From Aurelia coerulea (Eukaryota; Cnidaria; Scyphozoa; Semaeostomeae; Ulmaridae), in contig CM076944.1 of NCBI GenBank assembly GCA_039566865.1, positions 22,218,501-22,282,500 of the forward strand: a DNA stretch of 64,000 nucleotides. The letters run 5' to 3'. A program made the position numbers and the translations under genes. This document shows positions 33,979-45,141 of this stretch, piece by piece. Positions within the stretch are counted from its first letter, which is position 1, and each line of letters begins with the position of its first letter. The notes under the pieces are model-generated. The model was not told where the DNA came from. It saw only the letters and a program-made list of their open reading frames with translations, and ran no database searches.

Positions 33979-35042
33979 CAGGCCCGTAGGAGCGTTTTTC
34001 AGATTGGAGGGGCACTAATTTACACCGAAGAGGTAAAGCTTCCGGGGGTCCGGGGGCTAAGCCCCCGCAAGTATTACTCGGTCAATGCCCTCTTTTCTTT
34101 TGGCAACGCCCTTCTGTGCATTGCTGAAAGGGCATTTTATGATCGGAGGTCCTGAAGAAAAATAGGAAATTTACGAATCCAAATATATTTCAAATAGGTT
34201 AGCTAAAATCAAACTACGATAGTCGATAGGATAAGAATACTTTGTCGAGAGCATTGCGTAAGATTTACTTGATATTTGATTTACAAATGTCATCACACAA
34301 TTTTCATGGCGTCCTACGAGTAAGAGTAAATCAAATGGGCGGAATTGAAATGAGGGGGTCTGGGGGAAGTCCCCAGGAAAATTTTTGGGGCCACGCCCTT
34401 TACTTTGGCTTAGAATGCATCTCCCGATATCATGCTTGCCATTAGCGACAAGGAATCTTTGATAGCGTTGTGACAGTTCTCTTATGAGTTGAAGCATGAG
34501 GAAAATTTTTGAAGCAACATCCTTTACTTTGGCTTAGAATGCATCCCCTGATTCCATATTAGCCAATGCTAAAATGGAAGATTTGACATTTCTTGGAAAA
34601 TTCTTTCCCAGCTATACCCAGCTTTTTTCTCTTCGGTTTTCGAGGATCTCGAGGACCACGCCACTGCTCATTAGTTTAGCTATGATTATTGATTCTTGAA
34701 GTCTGGGTACTTTTCGTCTCTCTTGACGAAGTGCTTCTGATGTCAGAAGGGTTGAGCTTTCCAAAGTTAAATTTCCTTGAATTGGAACCTATGACAAATT
34801 CGTTTACGATGCTGACAAGGTTGAATTTATCCACTCTGTCGTTGTACACATGTTTCACCATCAGGTGGTTGAGGCGGTAGTTTGCTGTTGTTGAACTTAA
34901 ATAGGTATTGACTCTCTTCAGTGCCAAGGGCCTGTCACTGATGATCAGTTTTCTATGTTATTATGAAGAATAAAAAATTCAACTTCTGGAAATTATTGGG
35001 GGGGCCCGGGCCCGACCGGCCCCAATAGGTGCTACGGGCCTG
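33979..35042. mobile_element. hAT-type non-autonomous element
   Basis: The ends CAGGCCCGTAGGAGC and GGTGCTACGGGCCTG are inverted repeats. The target CTTTAAAC flanks both sides (33972-33979 and 35043-35050; the C is shared with the terminus), matching a 7 to 8-bp hAT duplication. The interior contains GGGGGTCCGGGGGCTAAGCC near 34044 and a block (34384-34620) related to the tandem units of the hAT element at 56458-57833, including CTTTACTTTGGCTTAGAATG. No transposase is encoded. Confidence 0.85.
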
Positions 35043-35621
35043 CTTTAAACAAAAACGTTTGGTGTAAATAATGTGGATATTTAACTTCTGAATATTCCTA
35101 TTTTAGACCACATATCGAGATTCTGGAAAAGCTGTTTTTATGTACTTAGGGGCATCCTCCCTAATTATTTCAAAAACCAATAGAGCTATGAAGTTGTAGC
35201 TTGGTACACAGTATGATCAACCTATTGTGATCCTAAATTAAGTAATTATATTTTTTATTGTGACTTGTTGTTTGGCAACTTCTAGCAGTCAATGCTACCC
35301 ATTTTACCCTCATCTTGCCCATTTTACCCCAGTATACCCTAATAAAAATGATTTTCTATGATAGTGATTTGGTAAAAGAAAATGTGAAAATGGAAGACAA
35401 CTCTATATTGATATCGTTATTGCTGATAAAAAGAATATTTGTTGAAAATCAGGAAAAGGGTATGATCTTGGTGCATGCAAATGATCTTTGAAATGAATCT
35501 GTGCTAGTCACTTGATTAAGAAAGTTCTCACTATTTTGCTTTTATGTTTCACTTTCATGATGAAGTCAAATCATTTATAAAACAATGAAACAGTACAAAT
35601 TTCCAAAAAATTGATCTTATT

Positions 35622-35783
35622 CAGGGGCGGATCCAGGAAATTTTCTGACTACTACCAAGGTGAGGTTATTCAAAATAGTAGGGTGTCGCCTTTTGAAAAT
35701 AGGCTTGGACGTTAATAACTAGATACAAGGATCTGACTACTGCTTCAGCTAGTTGCAGTTGCAGTAGTCTGGATCTGCCCCTG
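35622..35783. mobile_element. Short TIR MITE with CAGGGGCGGATCCAG ends
   Basis: CAGGGGCGGATCCAG faces CTGGATCTGCCCCTG. Inside, TCTGACTACT...GGATCTGACTACTGC words repeat. TTATT occurs on both sides and may be a 5-bp duplication. hAT-like ends, but the usual 8-bp duplication is not seen. Confidence 0.65.
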
Positions 35784-36069
35784 TTATTCTTTCTCTTGTT
35801 GGATATTCAGATTTGTATGCTGGTATACAAGTGGAAGTACATGGAGAAGTAACACAACAGCCAGAGCTTAGAATTCCATTTAATTTTAATGACATCTTGC
35901 CACCAGCCACCCTCCATTGCAACCACACACATTGATTGCATTTTGCACATATGACCAAAGTTGAAGGTAGAAAACTTGTTCCTTCTTAAATGGGGTTTAG
36001 CATGCTTTCCTTCTGAATCCCACTTTGTGCTAAATACCAACATTTTCTTTGATGGGTTTTCAGTGACAA

Positions 36070-36523
36070 AGACTCCCTGGCTTTAAAGGCAGATTCATCT
36101 TTTGTTGTGAATGTTGGCGATAGAGTTTTAGATCTCCATTAACTTGGTTGGGATATTCCTATGAGTTTAAAGACTGCTTCCTCTCTTGTTCATGTCTTGT
36201 CAATTGTTAGTAGAAGTCAGGTGTTCCAAGGGTGTAGAAAAGCAAAATACTCCATCCTGTTGGATACTGTGTATGACAGTGAAGGTCACATTCATAGTGT
36301 TGCCAGGTTGGCTTCATTTGGTCCTTTTCATGAAGCATCCCCATCTTTCAAAGCCTTTCATTTCTGTTAAGTGCAAAATTATGATAAGCTCAGCAACAAA
36401 ATCAAAAGTATGCGAAGAATGCCAGAAGCTTGACAATGCACTTCAAGTCAGGTCATTTCGAGCTTCCAACATAGTAGCCAAGGAAGCCATTCATCAAAGA
36501 TACACTTCAAACATATGTCTGTA
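36070..36523 (+). pseudogene. Degraded coding remnant with a CEEC motif
   Basis: Two plus-strand frames together suggest an old coding stretch: one reads QVFQGCRKAKYSILLDTVYD and HIHSVARLASFG (36161-36370), the next reads SKVCEECQKLDNALQVRSFR and RYTSNICL (36380-36523). The layout (CxxC-type short cysteine cluster, then basic residues and an N-(I/Y)-R-Y/C-L-like end) recalls regions of transposon-encoded proteins seen in cnidarian genomes, but I cannot name the family. It sits in the middle of the inverted-arm unit and could be what remains of its protein. Confidence 0.3.
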
Positions 36524-38124
36524 ATGCAGCTGCAGCAACGATTGGAGGATGAAAGTGGTACAAAATTCTTGCAATCAGTATCAAGCTTGAAGCATCTGCA
36601 AACATATTCAATATTTTGCTAAGGGATGTTATGATAAGCTTTTACGCTGTATTTATTTGATGCATAAACTTGAATTTATTTGATCTCTGTCATTGGTTTA
36701 GCATTTTGTTTGGTTGTATTTGATCCCTTGCCAGAAACAGGGGGAAGCAACAGAATATTACACAAAGTATTAACAATTAATAGCCTCTTCCACAGGTAGA
36801 CTATATTTCACTTTTAAGTATTTTGCTGTCTTGCATACAGTTTCTATGTGTCACTTCTGCAATCTACTTTTGATAATTATGACTATGGGGGCTGAGAAGG
36901 CCCCCCTCTGTCCTGCTGTGTACAGCTTAGAGCTATGAGAATTTTTACCTGGAAAGTGCATCAGATAGATGTGTCACAAGATTTTTGTGATCAATATAAT
37001 GTTTCATGTAGAAAACCACAACCACACAACTAATACAAATTTTCAATTACTGGCTGCATGTAAACTGTTTGCTGCAAAGAAATCAGTTCAATTTTCATGT
37101 ATTTCATGGTTACATCTTCTATGAGTAGGAGAAATATCATCACAAAAAATTGAAAGAATTTGCGCATGCACAGTGCAAAAAATGGGTCAACTAAAGTGTC
37201 AATTTTATGCAAAAATAGATAGCCAATTTGACAGAACACCAAGATAGTGTATGCTGCTGTATCATTTCCAGTTTGAGTATAGATTTCACAAATTGAAATT
37301 TGATATGGAAACCTTTAGAAACTCCATTTCTATCTTGAAACTCCTCCTGGATGTATTTTAGTTTTTCTAAAAATCAGTTTGTGAGTACAAGATGGGCAAA
37401 ACTAAAAGCCAGAAAGTTTCAAAGTTGTGATTGCAATTTGTAAGGATAGAGAAGAAAAGTTACTAGATGGCTGATTTGGCACTCCCCCTCCCTCTTCCAT
37501 CTATGATTGCAGTAAATTGAGTTTGAAAAAATTTCTAATTCTATAAGTTTCATTTGCAAATTGTAAATGTAATTTCTTGCAGGATAATAGGAGCATTTCT
37601 TAAGTTGTGGAACAGATCCAAAGCAGGATATGAAGGGTTGCGGGATTCTGGATTTTTTAAGATACAAAGATACAAAGAAAAGTCAATAGCCATTCTCTTG
37701 TAGATGTGCTATTCCTTATTCAATATTCATCAACCTTCCCTTGTATATAAAATGAATTTACTTCACAATTCAAGTTGAACTCCAAATTACAATATAAACT
37801 AAAAGTGACTGCATTACAGTACAATGTGATTTTGAGGGAAAACAAGGGTCAACAGTCATCACTTCTTAGAGTTGATTTTTGAAGTAGCTGTACGAACCCA
37901 AGAAATCAGGATTTTGCCATCTTGGCATTAATGGCAGGAAATTAATACTGTCTCGTGCCTCTTGCTTGGGGCCTTAAAGTTGACACCATTGAGTCAAGAA
38001 GGGATCAAAAAGATTCACAAGAGTTATATCTATAACACCTCCATAATATGCGTAAATAAACATTTTCTATTTTATAAGAAAGTGGTTTATAAGAAATTAG
38101 TACCAGGGATGGTGACAAATTTAA
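36524..38124. other. Anonymous interior sequence
   Basis: No gene recognised. From about 37890 onward the word AAGAAA(C/T) becomes frequent. Confidence 0.4.
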
Positions 38125-38271
38125 AGGGCCTGTTTCATCCAGCATTCCTTGCACGTGCCGTTTGTTGATGTTTCTTTGTTGTCCGCCATTTTCATGGGCC
38201 ATGAAAATGGCGGACAACAAAGGAGCATCAACAAACGGCACGTGCAAGGAATGCTGGATGAAACAGACCCT
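38125..38271. mobile_element. TTAA-flanked hairpin MITE, 147 bp
   Basis: The element is an almost perfect palindrome: AGGGCCTGTTTCATCCAGCA at the left, its inverse at the right, with the arms meeting around CATTTTCATGGGCCATGAAA. TTAA flanks both sides (38121-38124 and 38272-38275), the target signature of piggyBac and Kolobok transposases. The near identity of the arms suggests a recent arrival or strong constraint on the fold. Confidence 0.92.
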
Positions 38272-38664
38272 TTAAGAAACTCTAGTACTATGTTGGAGGA
38301 GTGCTAAGAAACTTTTAAAAGCCAATTCAAAGAAAGCTATGGGGAAATTTTTGTTGAGCCAAATGTTTTTGAGTTGAACTCCCCAGTTGAGGCTGCACGC
38401 AGGCTAAAGAGAACTTGCTTGCTTGCAACAAATTGTGCTGCATGTCAAGAAATAAATACCTGGCAGTGGTAGAAACATCCAAAAATAAGAAACAAATTTA
38501 AGAAACTGTGAGCAGTAAAATGCTAAAATGTTCATGTGAAATTAAGAAACTTTTAATGCTATGGGCTTATCAACGTTTCTGATAAGGAAACAAGGTGTGA
38601 ATGTGATCGATTAGTTTTTAATACATCTGTTGACAATGAAAAATATTTTAGAGTATGTTGCAAA

Positions 38665-38833
38665 CAGAGACGTAGGAACCGGGGGGCACTGGGGGCACGT
38701 GCCCCCCCCCAAGATTTTGCAATAAACAAAGGAGTGCCTTTTTTATTTTCAGAAAGTGCCCTTTCAGGGCAATGAAAAAGGCGCCCTTGAAGTGTCCTGC
38801 CCCTCCAAGTTTGAGATGCTTCCTACGTCCCTG
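38665..38833. mobile_element. hAT-type MITE with perfect 8-bp duplication
   Basis: CAGAGACGTAGGAACC faces TTCCTACGTCCCTG, and GTTGCAAA flanks both ends (38657-38664 and 38834-38841). The interior has GGGGGCACGTGCCCCCC. It is the reverse-oriented sibling of the element at 14775-14941. The intact duplication makes this the better-preserved copy. Confidence 0.93.
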
Positions 38834-38841
38834 GTTGCAAA

Positions 38842-39949
38842 ACAATGCTGAATGAGCTTTGATCATTACAAGCAGCAGCCTAAAATGCCTACATCTTTAT
38901 TTCTTTGAAAGCAATTAAGAGATTATATAAATCATGCAAGTACAAGCAATAATAAGCTACAACAAAGTTTCAAACATGATAATCCAAGCACACCTAAGTT
39001 GCTGGTACAACAAACATATTTGGCCTTGATCTTTGTAATACATTGATGCTTGCAAGTCCTTTGCATTGTCTAATCTTTTGGGAAGATCCCAAATGTTGGG
39101 ATTGGACTACACAACTAAAAGGTGACTACGTCAGTAGAATTCTCAACAAGCTCCCAGCCCCAAGTCACTCTGCAGAACTTCTCAAATTACCATGAACATA
39201 TTTTGTCATCAGTGTTCAGTGATAAGAATGCAGCCAGACAGACTCCGTCTGCCATTTTGTATATTTCATATGGATGTAACATCTACAGCTCTACAAATGT
39301 TGGTTGTTCATCCCGGCTACATGAGATCTTGTAAATAACTTAACTGATATGGCCAAGTCTTGCTTCATATTTCAATCACATCTTTTTTTAATGTGATCAC
39401 ACCAGCCACGCCACGCTGCCTGTTCATCTGGAGGATTCTCTGGTTGGGCCTAAACTCCATGTTCACTTCTTCTTCATCTCATCTTCGAATAATAGGCCAG
39501 CAAAATCTCCTCTCGACATAAGATCTCAATCGCTCAGCATATAAAAATCATTCCTTCGAAAAACAACCAATCTCAGTAACGTGTCTCCAGTGAAAATATT
39601 TCCCTTTCACCAACTTTCGCCAATCTCCGATGGCTTGCTCGCCTCGACTTACTGAAGGATCTGCCGTTTGTTACGAAAATCTCGCAACTCTCTCTAACAT
39701 GGTCCAATCTTAGTTGCGATTGCAAGATCAAGAATATTTCTTTCCAATAGACTCTAACGACGGGGGACTACAATCTTTTTTTGGCAGAGGATTGTTTGGT
39801 TATGATAGAGCAAGCTGCAGTCCGCAATTCAGCACCAGCCACAGCAGCCACAGCTTCGAAGTCCGCCATTTTTCAGTTTGATCTATCATTATGATGTCCC
39901 CCGTTTTCAATATGCAATCATGCTCCATTGTATCCCTGTAGCCCATAAG
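38842..39949. other. Anonymous interior sequence
   Basis: No recognisable gene or repeat. A short polypyrimidine stretch and several ATG-less frames only. Confidence 0.4.
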
Positions 39950-40144
39950 CCCTTGTTACGAGCATCACGAGAAAAATCACTGTAGGAAGATATAGGGGGT
40001 TGCCTTCCCATTCATTTTAATAGTTTAATTAATATTTTCGTCCTTTTGATATCTCCTCCGCAGTACTGCAAAAAATTTCCCCCGCAGATACATAATATCC
40101 AGCGCTCCTCCATAGATGCACACCAGCAGTGTCTAACTACCCAT

Positions 40145-40691
40145 GGATTAAATTCTCCTCTGTAGATTCTTTTAAAACTGGCGCCTCCTATTTTACTGGA
40201 TACTTCATTGTCTTTCGCACCAAAAATGAACATATCTGCATATAGCATTTATCCTCATTTATCTTCAAAAGATTGTTCAGAAACCAGTTAACTTTAGGAA
40301 GGCATCATTCTCTAAATGCGTATTGACAATATCAATTTTTGGACCAAAAACGCATAAATCGTTGCATCGTCCGGATAGTCATAGATTTTGGTCTTCTCTA
40401 GAAACACAAACAAGCCATTCAGGTATATATTGAGCAGAAGGGGGCCTAGGACAGAACCTTGTGGTACGCCCAAGATGGTCTTTGCCAACGTGCTGGATGA
40501 ACCATTGACCTTTACCCTTTGTTTCATGTCCATGAGACAACTGCAATGCAGATCTACTGAAACTGTATGCATTCAACTTTGCAATTTTTAATTCGTGGTT
40601 CAGGAATCAATGGCTTTCGAAAAGTCCTTCAAGGCGGCCCCTGCGACGCCTCCACCGTCCAATGACTTTTTACAGGTTTCAACTTAGCGTA
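40145..40691 (-). pseudogene. LINE RT, downstream half (split by a nested insertion)
   Basis: On the minus strand this encodes SLDGGGVAGAALKDFSKAID, KQRVKVNG, ILGVPQGSVLGPLLLN and YPDDATIYA, followed by a degraded NWFLNN region and a MFIFGAK segment before the inverted arm at 40142. The catalytic FADD is altered to YPDD. The upstream half lies 8.6 kb away at 49331-49740. The two halves are collinear across the MITE, with the TA duplication as the only overlap. Confidence 0.85.
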
Positions 40692-40792
40692 CCGGGTGTC
40701 CCAAAAATGTGTACAAATTTGGTGGACTCCAGCGATATGAATTTAGCTTTAATCAGTGGCTAATCACTCTCAACTTGTTTTTCGATAGTTAA

Positions 40793-43700
40793 GGTGCTAC
40801 ATACCTAAAAAATCGAATTTTTTTATTTCATATTTTCTGATCCAAAATTTATCATAGAATCAGATGGTGAAACCGTCTGGTACCATTTTATTACTGTTTT
40901 GTCACAAATTTGAAAATTCTAGCTCTTGGTCATGTCTATTTACCCTAGAAACGCCATAGCAACGGTGTTTTTCTCAATTTTTGCTCCGAAGAAAAGTCCA
41001 ATTTCTTGTTCCTTATGTCCAGCATTCTGTATTTTTACTAAGGGTGAAAAGAGGCTGTTGTCAACCAGAGGCTGGAGCTTCTTGTGTTTATGTTTACCCA
41101 TGTTGTTGGAATTTAACTGAAAACGAAGAGGAGACGATCCAAATTTTTTCTACAGAATAGCAGTTTAACCAAGCACAAGTGAAAATAAATCATGGGCAGT
41201 TAGAAAAACACGAAAAGGAAACCAACCAGAGAGGGAGAGAGAGCGAGAGATCTTTTCGTGGAAGAAGTTCTGTGGTCAAAGGAAAAAGAAGGGCCTAAAT
41301 CCTGCCTTGCCTACCTGTTGGGTATCGTCAAATTGGCCCTCAAATTGGCCCTAAAGTTGAAGCATCATGCCTCAGCTGAGAACTCCTCAGAAGGAATTTT
41401 TTTGCTAAACTCTTGATATTGAAATACTTTTGTCCATGGGAAAAATCTCTTTGCACTTCAAACGAGATTCTTTGACTCTCATACCCCTACCTGTGATTTT
41501 TTAAGTCTTCTTCTTTCTTAACATTTCCTTCCATATATAGTACATCCTACTAGAGTATCTGACCATTCTTCTACCATTATTGACAACATTTTCTCAAATG
41601 TTTGCAACTTAGACACCAGAAGTGGTAACATCTTAACGCAAATTGCTGACCACTTTCCACAGTTTTTGATTGTTAGCAAAGCAGGTCCCATAAACAAAAC
41701 TATTTCATATTATCAACATGATTATTCAAAATTTGACCAGGAAAGATTTCTTGCTGATTTTCAGAAAATTGACTTTGAATATCTGAAGGACAACCAAAGT
41801 AATGTGAATGCTAAATTTAATAGATTTCTTGCTAATCTTGATGGAATTGTCAAAAAGCATGCTCCTTTGAAAAAACTTACAAAAAGGGATATAAAATTAA
41901 GAAACAAGCCTTGGATAAACAGTAGAATTCAAAAAATGATGCGTCTGAGAGACAAAACTCTAAAAAAGCTGAAGAAAAGACCTGATGCTGCAACTAACAT
42001 TCTGTACAAGCAATTTAGGAATAGAGTTACAGCCGACATAAAAAAAGCAAAGCCAAATACTTTCACAACTTTTTCAATGAAAACAGTAATAATATGAAGC
42101 TTTTGTGGACTGGGATAAAGTCAATTATTAGCATTAAGAATTCTCGAGTAAATGCCATGAACAAACTTAAGGATGCTACCTGTAATCCAACTACTGACTC
42201 TGCAACTATGGCTACTATTTTTAATGATTTCTTTGTGAATGTAGCAGATGGTGTTACAAAAAGAATACCCAGGTCACCAAAATCTCCATTAGATTATCTT
42301 CACAATCAAAATCCTCATTCTTTTTGTATAACTCCTTCAGTCCCCCATGAAGTTTCTGATGTAATTGATCTTCTGAAAACAGGTAAATCCATAGGTCCCA
42401 ACAGCATACCAATAAAGCTATTAAAAATTCTCTCCCCTCATATATCTTCTCCGCTATCTCTAATCATCAATGAATCTTTCTCTTCTGGTATTTTCCCTGA
42501 AAATTTGCAGGGAGCCTGGTTCAACTCATACCTTAGCAATAGAAAACAATATGTATCTGTAAATTGTCACAATTCAAGTCATCGTAGTGTTACATGTGGT
42601 GTACCACAGGGCTCTGTCCTGGGTCCACTCCTTTTCCTCATTTACATAAATGATCTTCCAAACTCATCTAACAAACTATCTTTCTATCTCTTTGCTGATG
42701 ACACAAACATCTACTTTGAATCTGATAGTCTGAAAAAACTACAAAAGGTTGTCAACAAAGAACTTAATAAGGTCAAGAGGTGGCTTGATGCTAACAAACT
42801 TGCATTAACTGTGGATAAAACTAACTGTATCATTTTTCACTCTTGCAAAAATTCTTTGGATGAAACTATAAACATAAAGATTGGTAAGGAGCCTGTCAGA
42901 CAGGTTAAATATGTAAAGTTTCTTGGACTTCTTTTGGACGAAAATCTTAGCTGGAAGTATCACTTAAGTGAACTTTCAAAAAAACTAGCAAGAAACATGA
43001 TTGTGGTATATTTTTCTAAATAAGTCATCTTCTACCTACAAATGTTTTAGTTTCATTGTATTACTTTTTATTCTCTTCCTTTCTACAATACGGAATCATT
43101 GTTTGGGGTCTTATCTATGACATCCACACTAAACCAATATATCTTCTGCAAAAGAAAGTTGTTAGAGCTATTGCTTTCCAGAACTTTACATCTCCATCTT
43201 CTCCAATCTTCTCTGACTTGAAAATTCTTAAACTGTTTGATTTACTTGATTTAAAGCTGCTTTCATTTGTCTACGAGGCTGTTAATATCAAACAATCTCC
43301 TACATTGATTAGTTTTCGTAAGAGACTGAAATTACATTTGTTCTCCACCAATTACTAGTAATTTTCCAAAAATGTTTCGTGTATCAATCAATCTCAATCA
43401 CTCTATCTAAAAAGTCTTTCTGATCAAATAATATCATAATAGGTTTTTAAAACAGGGGGTGCTCTCTCCTCGATTAGTTTACCTACTAGAGAGCTCCTCC
43501 TTAAGAAATTCCCCTCCATGCAAATTTCCTATTTTTGTAATACTTTAACATTTAGTCTTTTTGTTGTCTCTTGTAATCTTGTTATACTTTTTGTTAATTG
43601 TTGTATTTTTAAAGGATTTTTGTATGTAGTAGTGGAATTTTAAAATGAATGAACTGAACTGAACTGATCTTTGTTACTGATCTGATCTAAACTGAATTAT

Positions 43701-44765
43701 GTGACTCAAAGTTTGAATGACTGTTAACAAGTTCCTCCAAAGAAGTTATACTGAGGTCACACTGGTTAGTCAGAAAAAAGCAGCAAAAGAAAGAACAGAA
43801 AACCTTACAGAACTGCCCTTTGAATGTTGGTGCCTATATTCTAATCTCTTATCAAGGACGAGCTGCCAGTGAAGTGCTGTTGCAGCAAAACACAGATGGA
43901 CAATGAAACACTTCATGGTATTATTTGGCAGAGATACCCAAAAGAGATATTCAGATCAAGATAGGTGGTTGAAATGCAGCAGCATCAGCTGCTATCAACT
44001 ACAATGACGGAGTAATTCGCATTGGTAACATATTGAGGTGGCTAGAAATTTTCCAAGAAACATTATTGGAAAAATTGATGAGAAAAAAGAACATCAAAAG
44101 ACTAACTGACAGTATGAAAAAGCAAGTAAAAAGAGTAAGAAAATGAGGAAAATACTAAGGGCACTGAAGAAAGGGTATGAAGGTATGAAAAGATCAAGGA
44201 GAGGGTGAATGCTATGCTTCTGATGCATACTTAGCTATAAACTGAATGATATGTAAGCCGAAAACTTTAAATGCGTTTTTCTCAAATAGGACTTTTTGAA
44301 TTTTAAAAAATTCTAGAAAAAGATTTCTCCATTTGTTTTGGTTCAGACTTGGCAGTCTATTTGCTCATACTAAGGCCCTTCCACCCTATCAAGGAAAAAG
44401 AAAATTTTAACCAGAAATGGAATTATGCAAATTAGATCATTGGCCGAGAGGCCAAATTCCATGATAATTGCAATATCTCTTGAACAAAGAAATATTTTTG
44501 AAAGATTTTGATAGGGTGGAAGCATCTTGGTCTAAGGTACCCATAAACCAAGTTCCAGGTTCACAAGATGTGTACAAAGTTTTACAGAATTTTTCAAAAT
44601 TTCTCAATATCTTGACGCGCCTACCTTAAATAATGCATGCATGACTAATTTTGAATCCTTTTTTGATGTTAGAATATTTTTGATGTTTAGAATATAAATT
44701 TTGGTGCCATTAGCATAAGAAATAACAAAACTACAGTGATGCTGGATAATTAGGTATGTAGCACC
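40793..44765. mobile_element. TTAA-flanked DNA transposon (piggyBac/Kolobok type)
   Basis: Terminal repeats GGTGCTACATACCTAA (16 bp, perfect) are flanked by TTAA at 40789-40792 and 44766-44769. The duplicated TTAA lies within GATAGTTAACTTGAACA, which is uninterrupted in the opposite MITE arm near 49220, confirming the insertion point. TTAA targets are used by piggyBac and Kolobok elements. No transposase remains in 40793-41520 or 43660-44765, and the centre is a LINE insertion. The superfamily is therefore undecided. Confidence 0.85.
41530..43660 (+). pseudogene. LINE ORF2 fragment with internal RT deletion
   Basis: The 5' edge retains the end of the endonuclease (TRVSDHSSTIIDNIFSN, then ADHFPQFLI at 41560-41680). 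Frames 41666-42097, 42094-43023 and 43056-43358 follow. The linker and RT entry (PNSIPIKLLKILSPHISSPL, ESFSSGIFPENLQ) jump directly to FNSYLSNRKQYVSVN, so about 110 residues with the first catalytic Asp block are deleted. GVPQGSVLGPLLF and FADDTNIYF are intact. The copy ends with a GAACTGAACTGAACTG-like tail. Two frameshifts confirm it is dead. Confidence 0.88.
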
Positions 44766-44961
44766 TTAACTTGAACAAAGATACCTGGTTTGTTGGAATT
44801 GGTGCTTTGAGAGCAGAAATATCAATATTAAAAGCTCAAATTTATGTCCACTTGCCAACCAGAGCTTTGGCCTTTTGGCCAAGTAAATTCCTAAAGCACA
44901 TAGATTTTGAAAACTGAAATTAATGAAAAATTTAGAAACTTCCCAATGGATACTGGGGGGT

Positions 44962-45024
44962 TGTAATGTTCTATACGAGGCTGTTTGAATGTGTGTTACT
45001 CTTTGTCTATTTGTGGACTCTTCA
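44962..45024 (+). repeat. 5' LTR with a 50-bp deletion
   Basis: 63 bp, identical in outline to the 113-bp 3' LTR but lacking 50 bp between CTGTTTGA and ATGTGTGTTA. The termini TG and CA are kept. Confidence 0.92.
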
Positions 45025-45026
45025 TA

Positions 45027-45042
45027 TGGCGACGAGGATGGA
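45027..45042 (+). other. Primer-binding site of the Gypsy element
   Basis: TGGCGACGAGGATGG starts 2 bases after the 5' LTR, where a tRNA primer site is expected. TGG at the start is usual because it pairs with the CCA end of a tRNA. The tRNA was not identified. Confidence 0.7.
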
Positions 45043-45141
45043 AAGTGTTTATAAACATCAAGCACAAGTTGGCTCTTCTGCAGTGACAGAGTCATGAATG
45101 CAGCAAGCAGGAAAGTGACTTATTTTTGCTTTTCATTTTGA

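Larger units (their letters stand above)
33136..40142. mobile_element. Large unit bounded by inverted arms, 7 kb
   Basis: 33136-33405 and 39950-40142 are inverted copies: CATGGGTAGTTAGACACTGC at the outer edge, TATCTGCGGGGGAAATTTTT within, and GGGAAGGCAACC and CTTCCTACAG at the inner part. The interior contains a hAT element (33979-35042), smaller MITEs and weak coding remnants. The right edge abuts a LINE remnant at 40145. No clear target duplication flanks the arms (TTTTTAAG and GATTAAAT). It could be a DNA transposon of unknown superfamily or two solo copies in opposite orientation. Confidence 0.5.

Noticed and set aside
33136..40142. Polinton/Maverick virus-like transposon
   Set aside because: The arms are long enough, but the unit is too short, the ends do not fit, and no protein-primed polymerase, integrase, ATPase or capsid frames are present.
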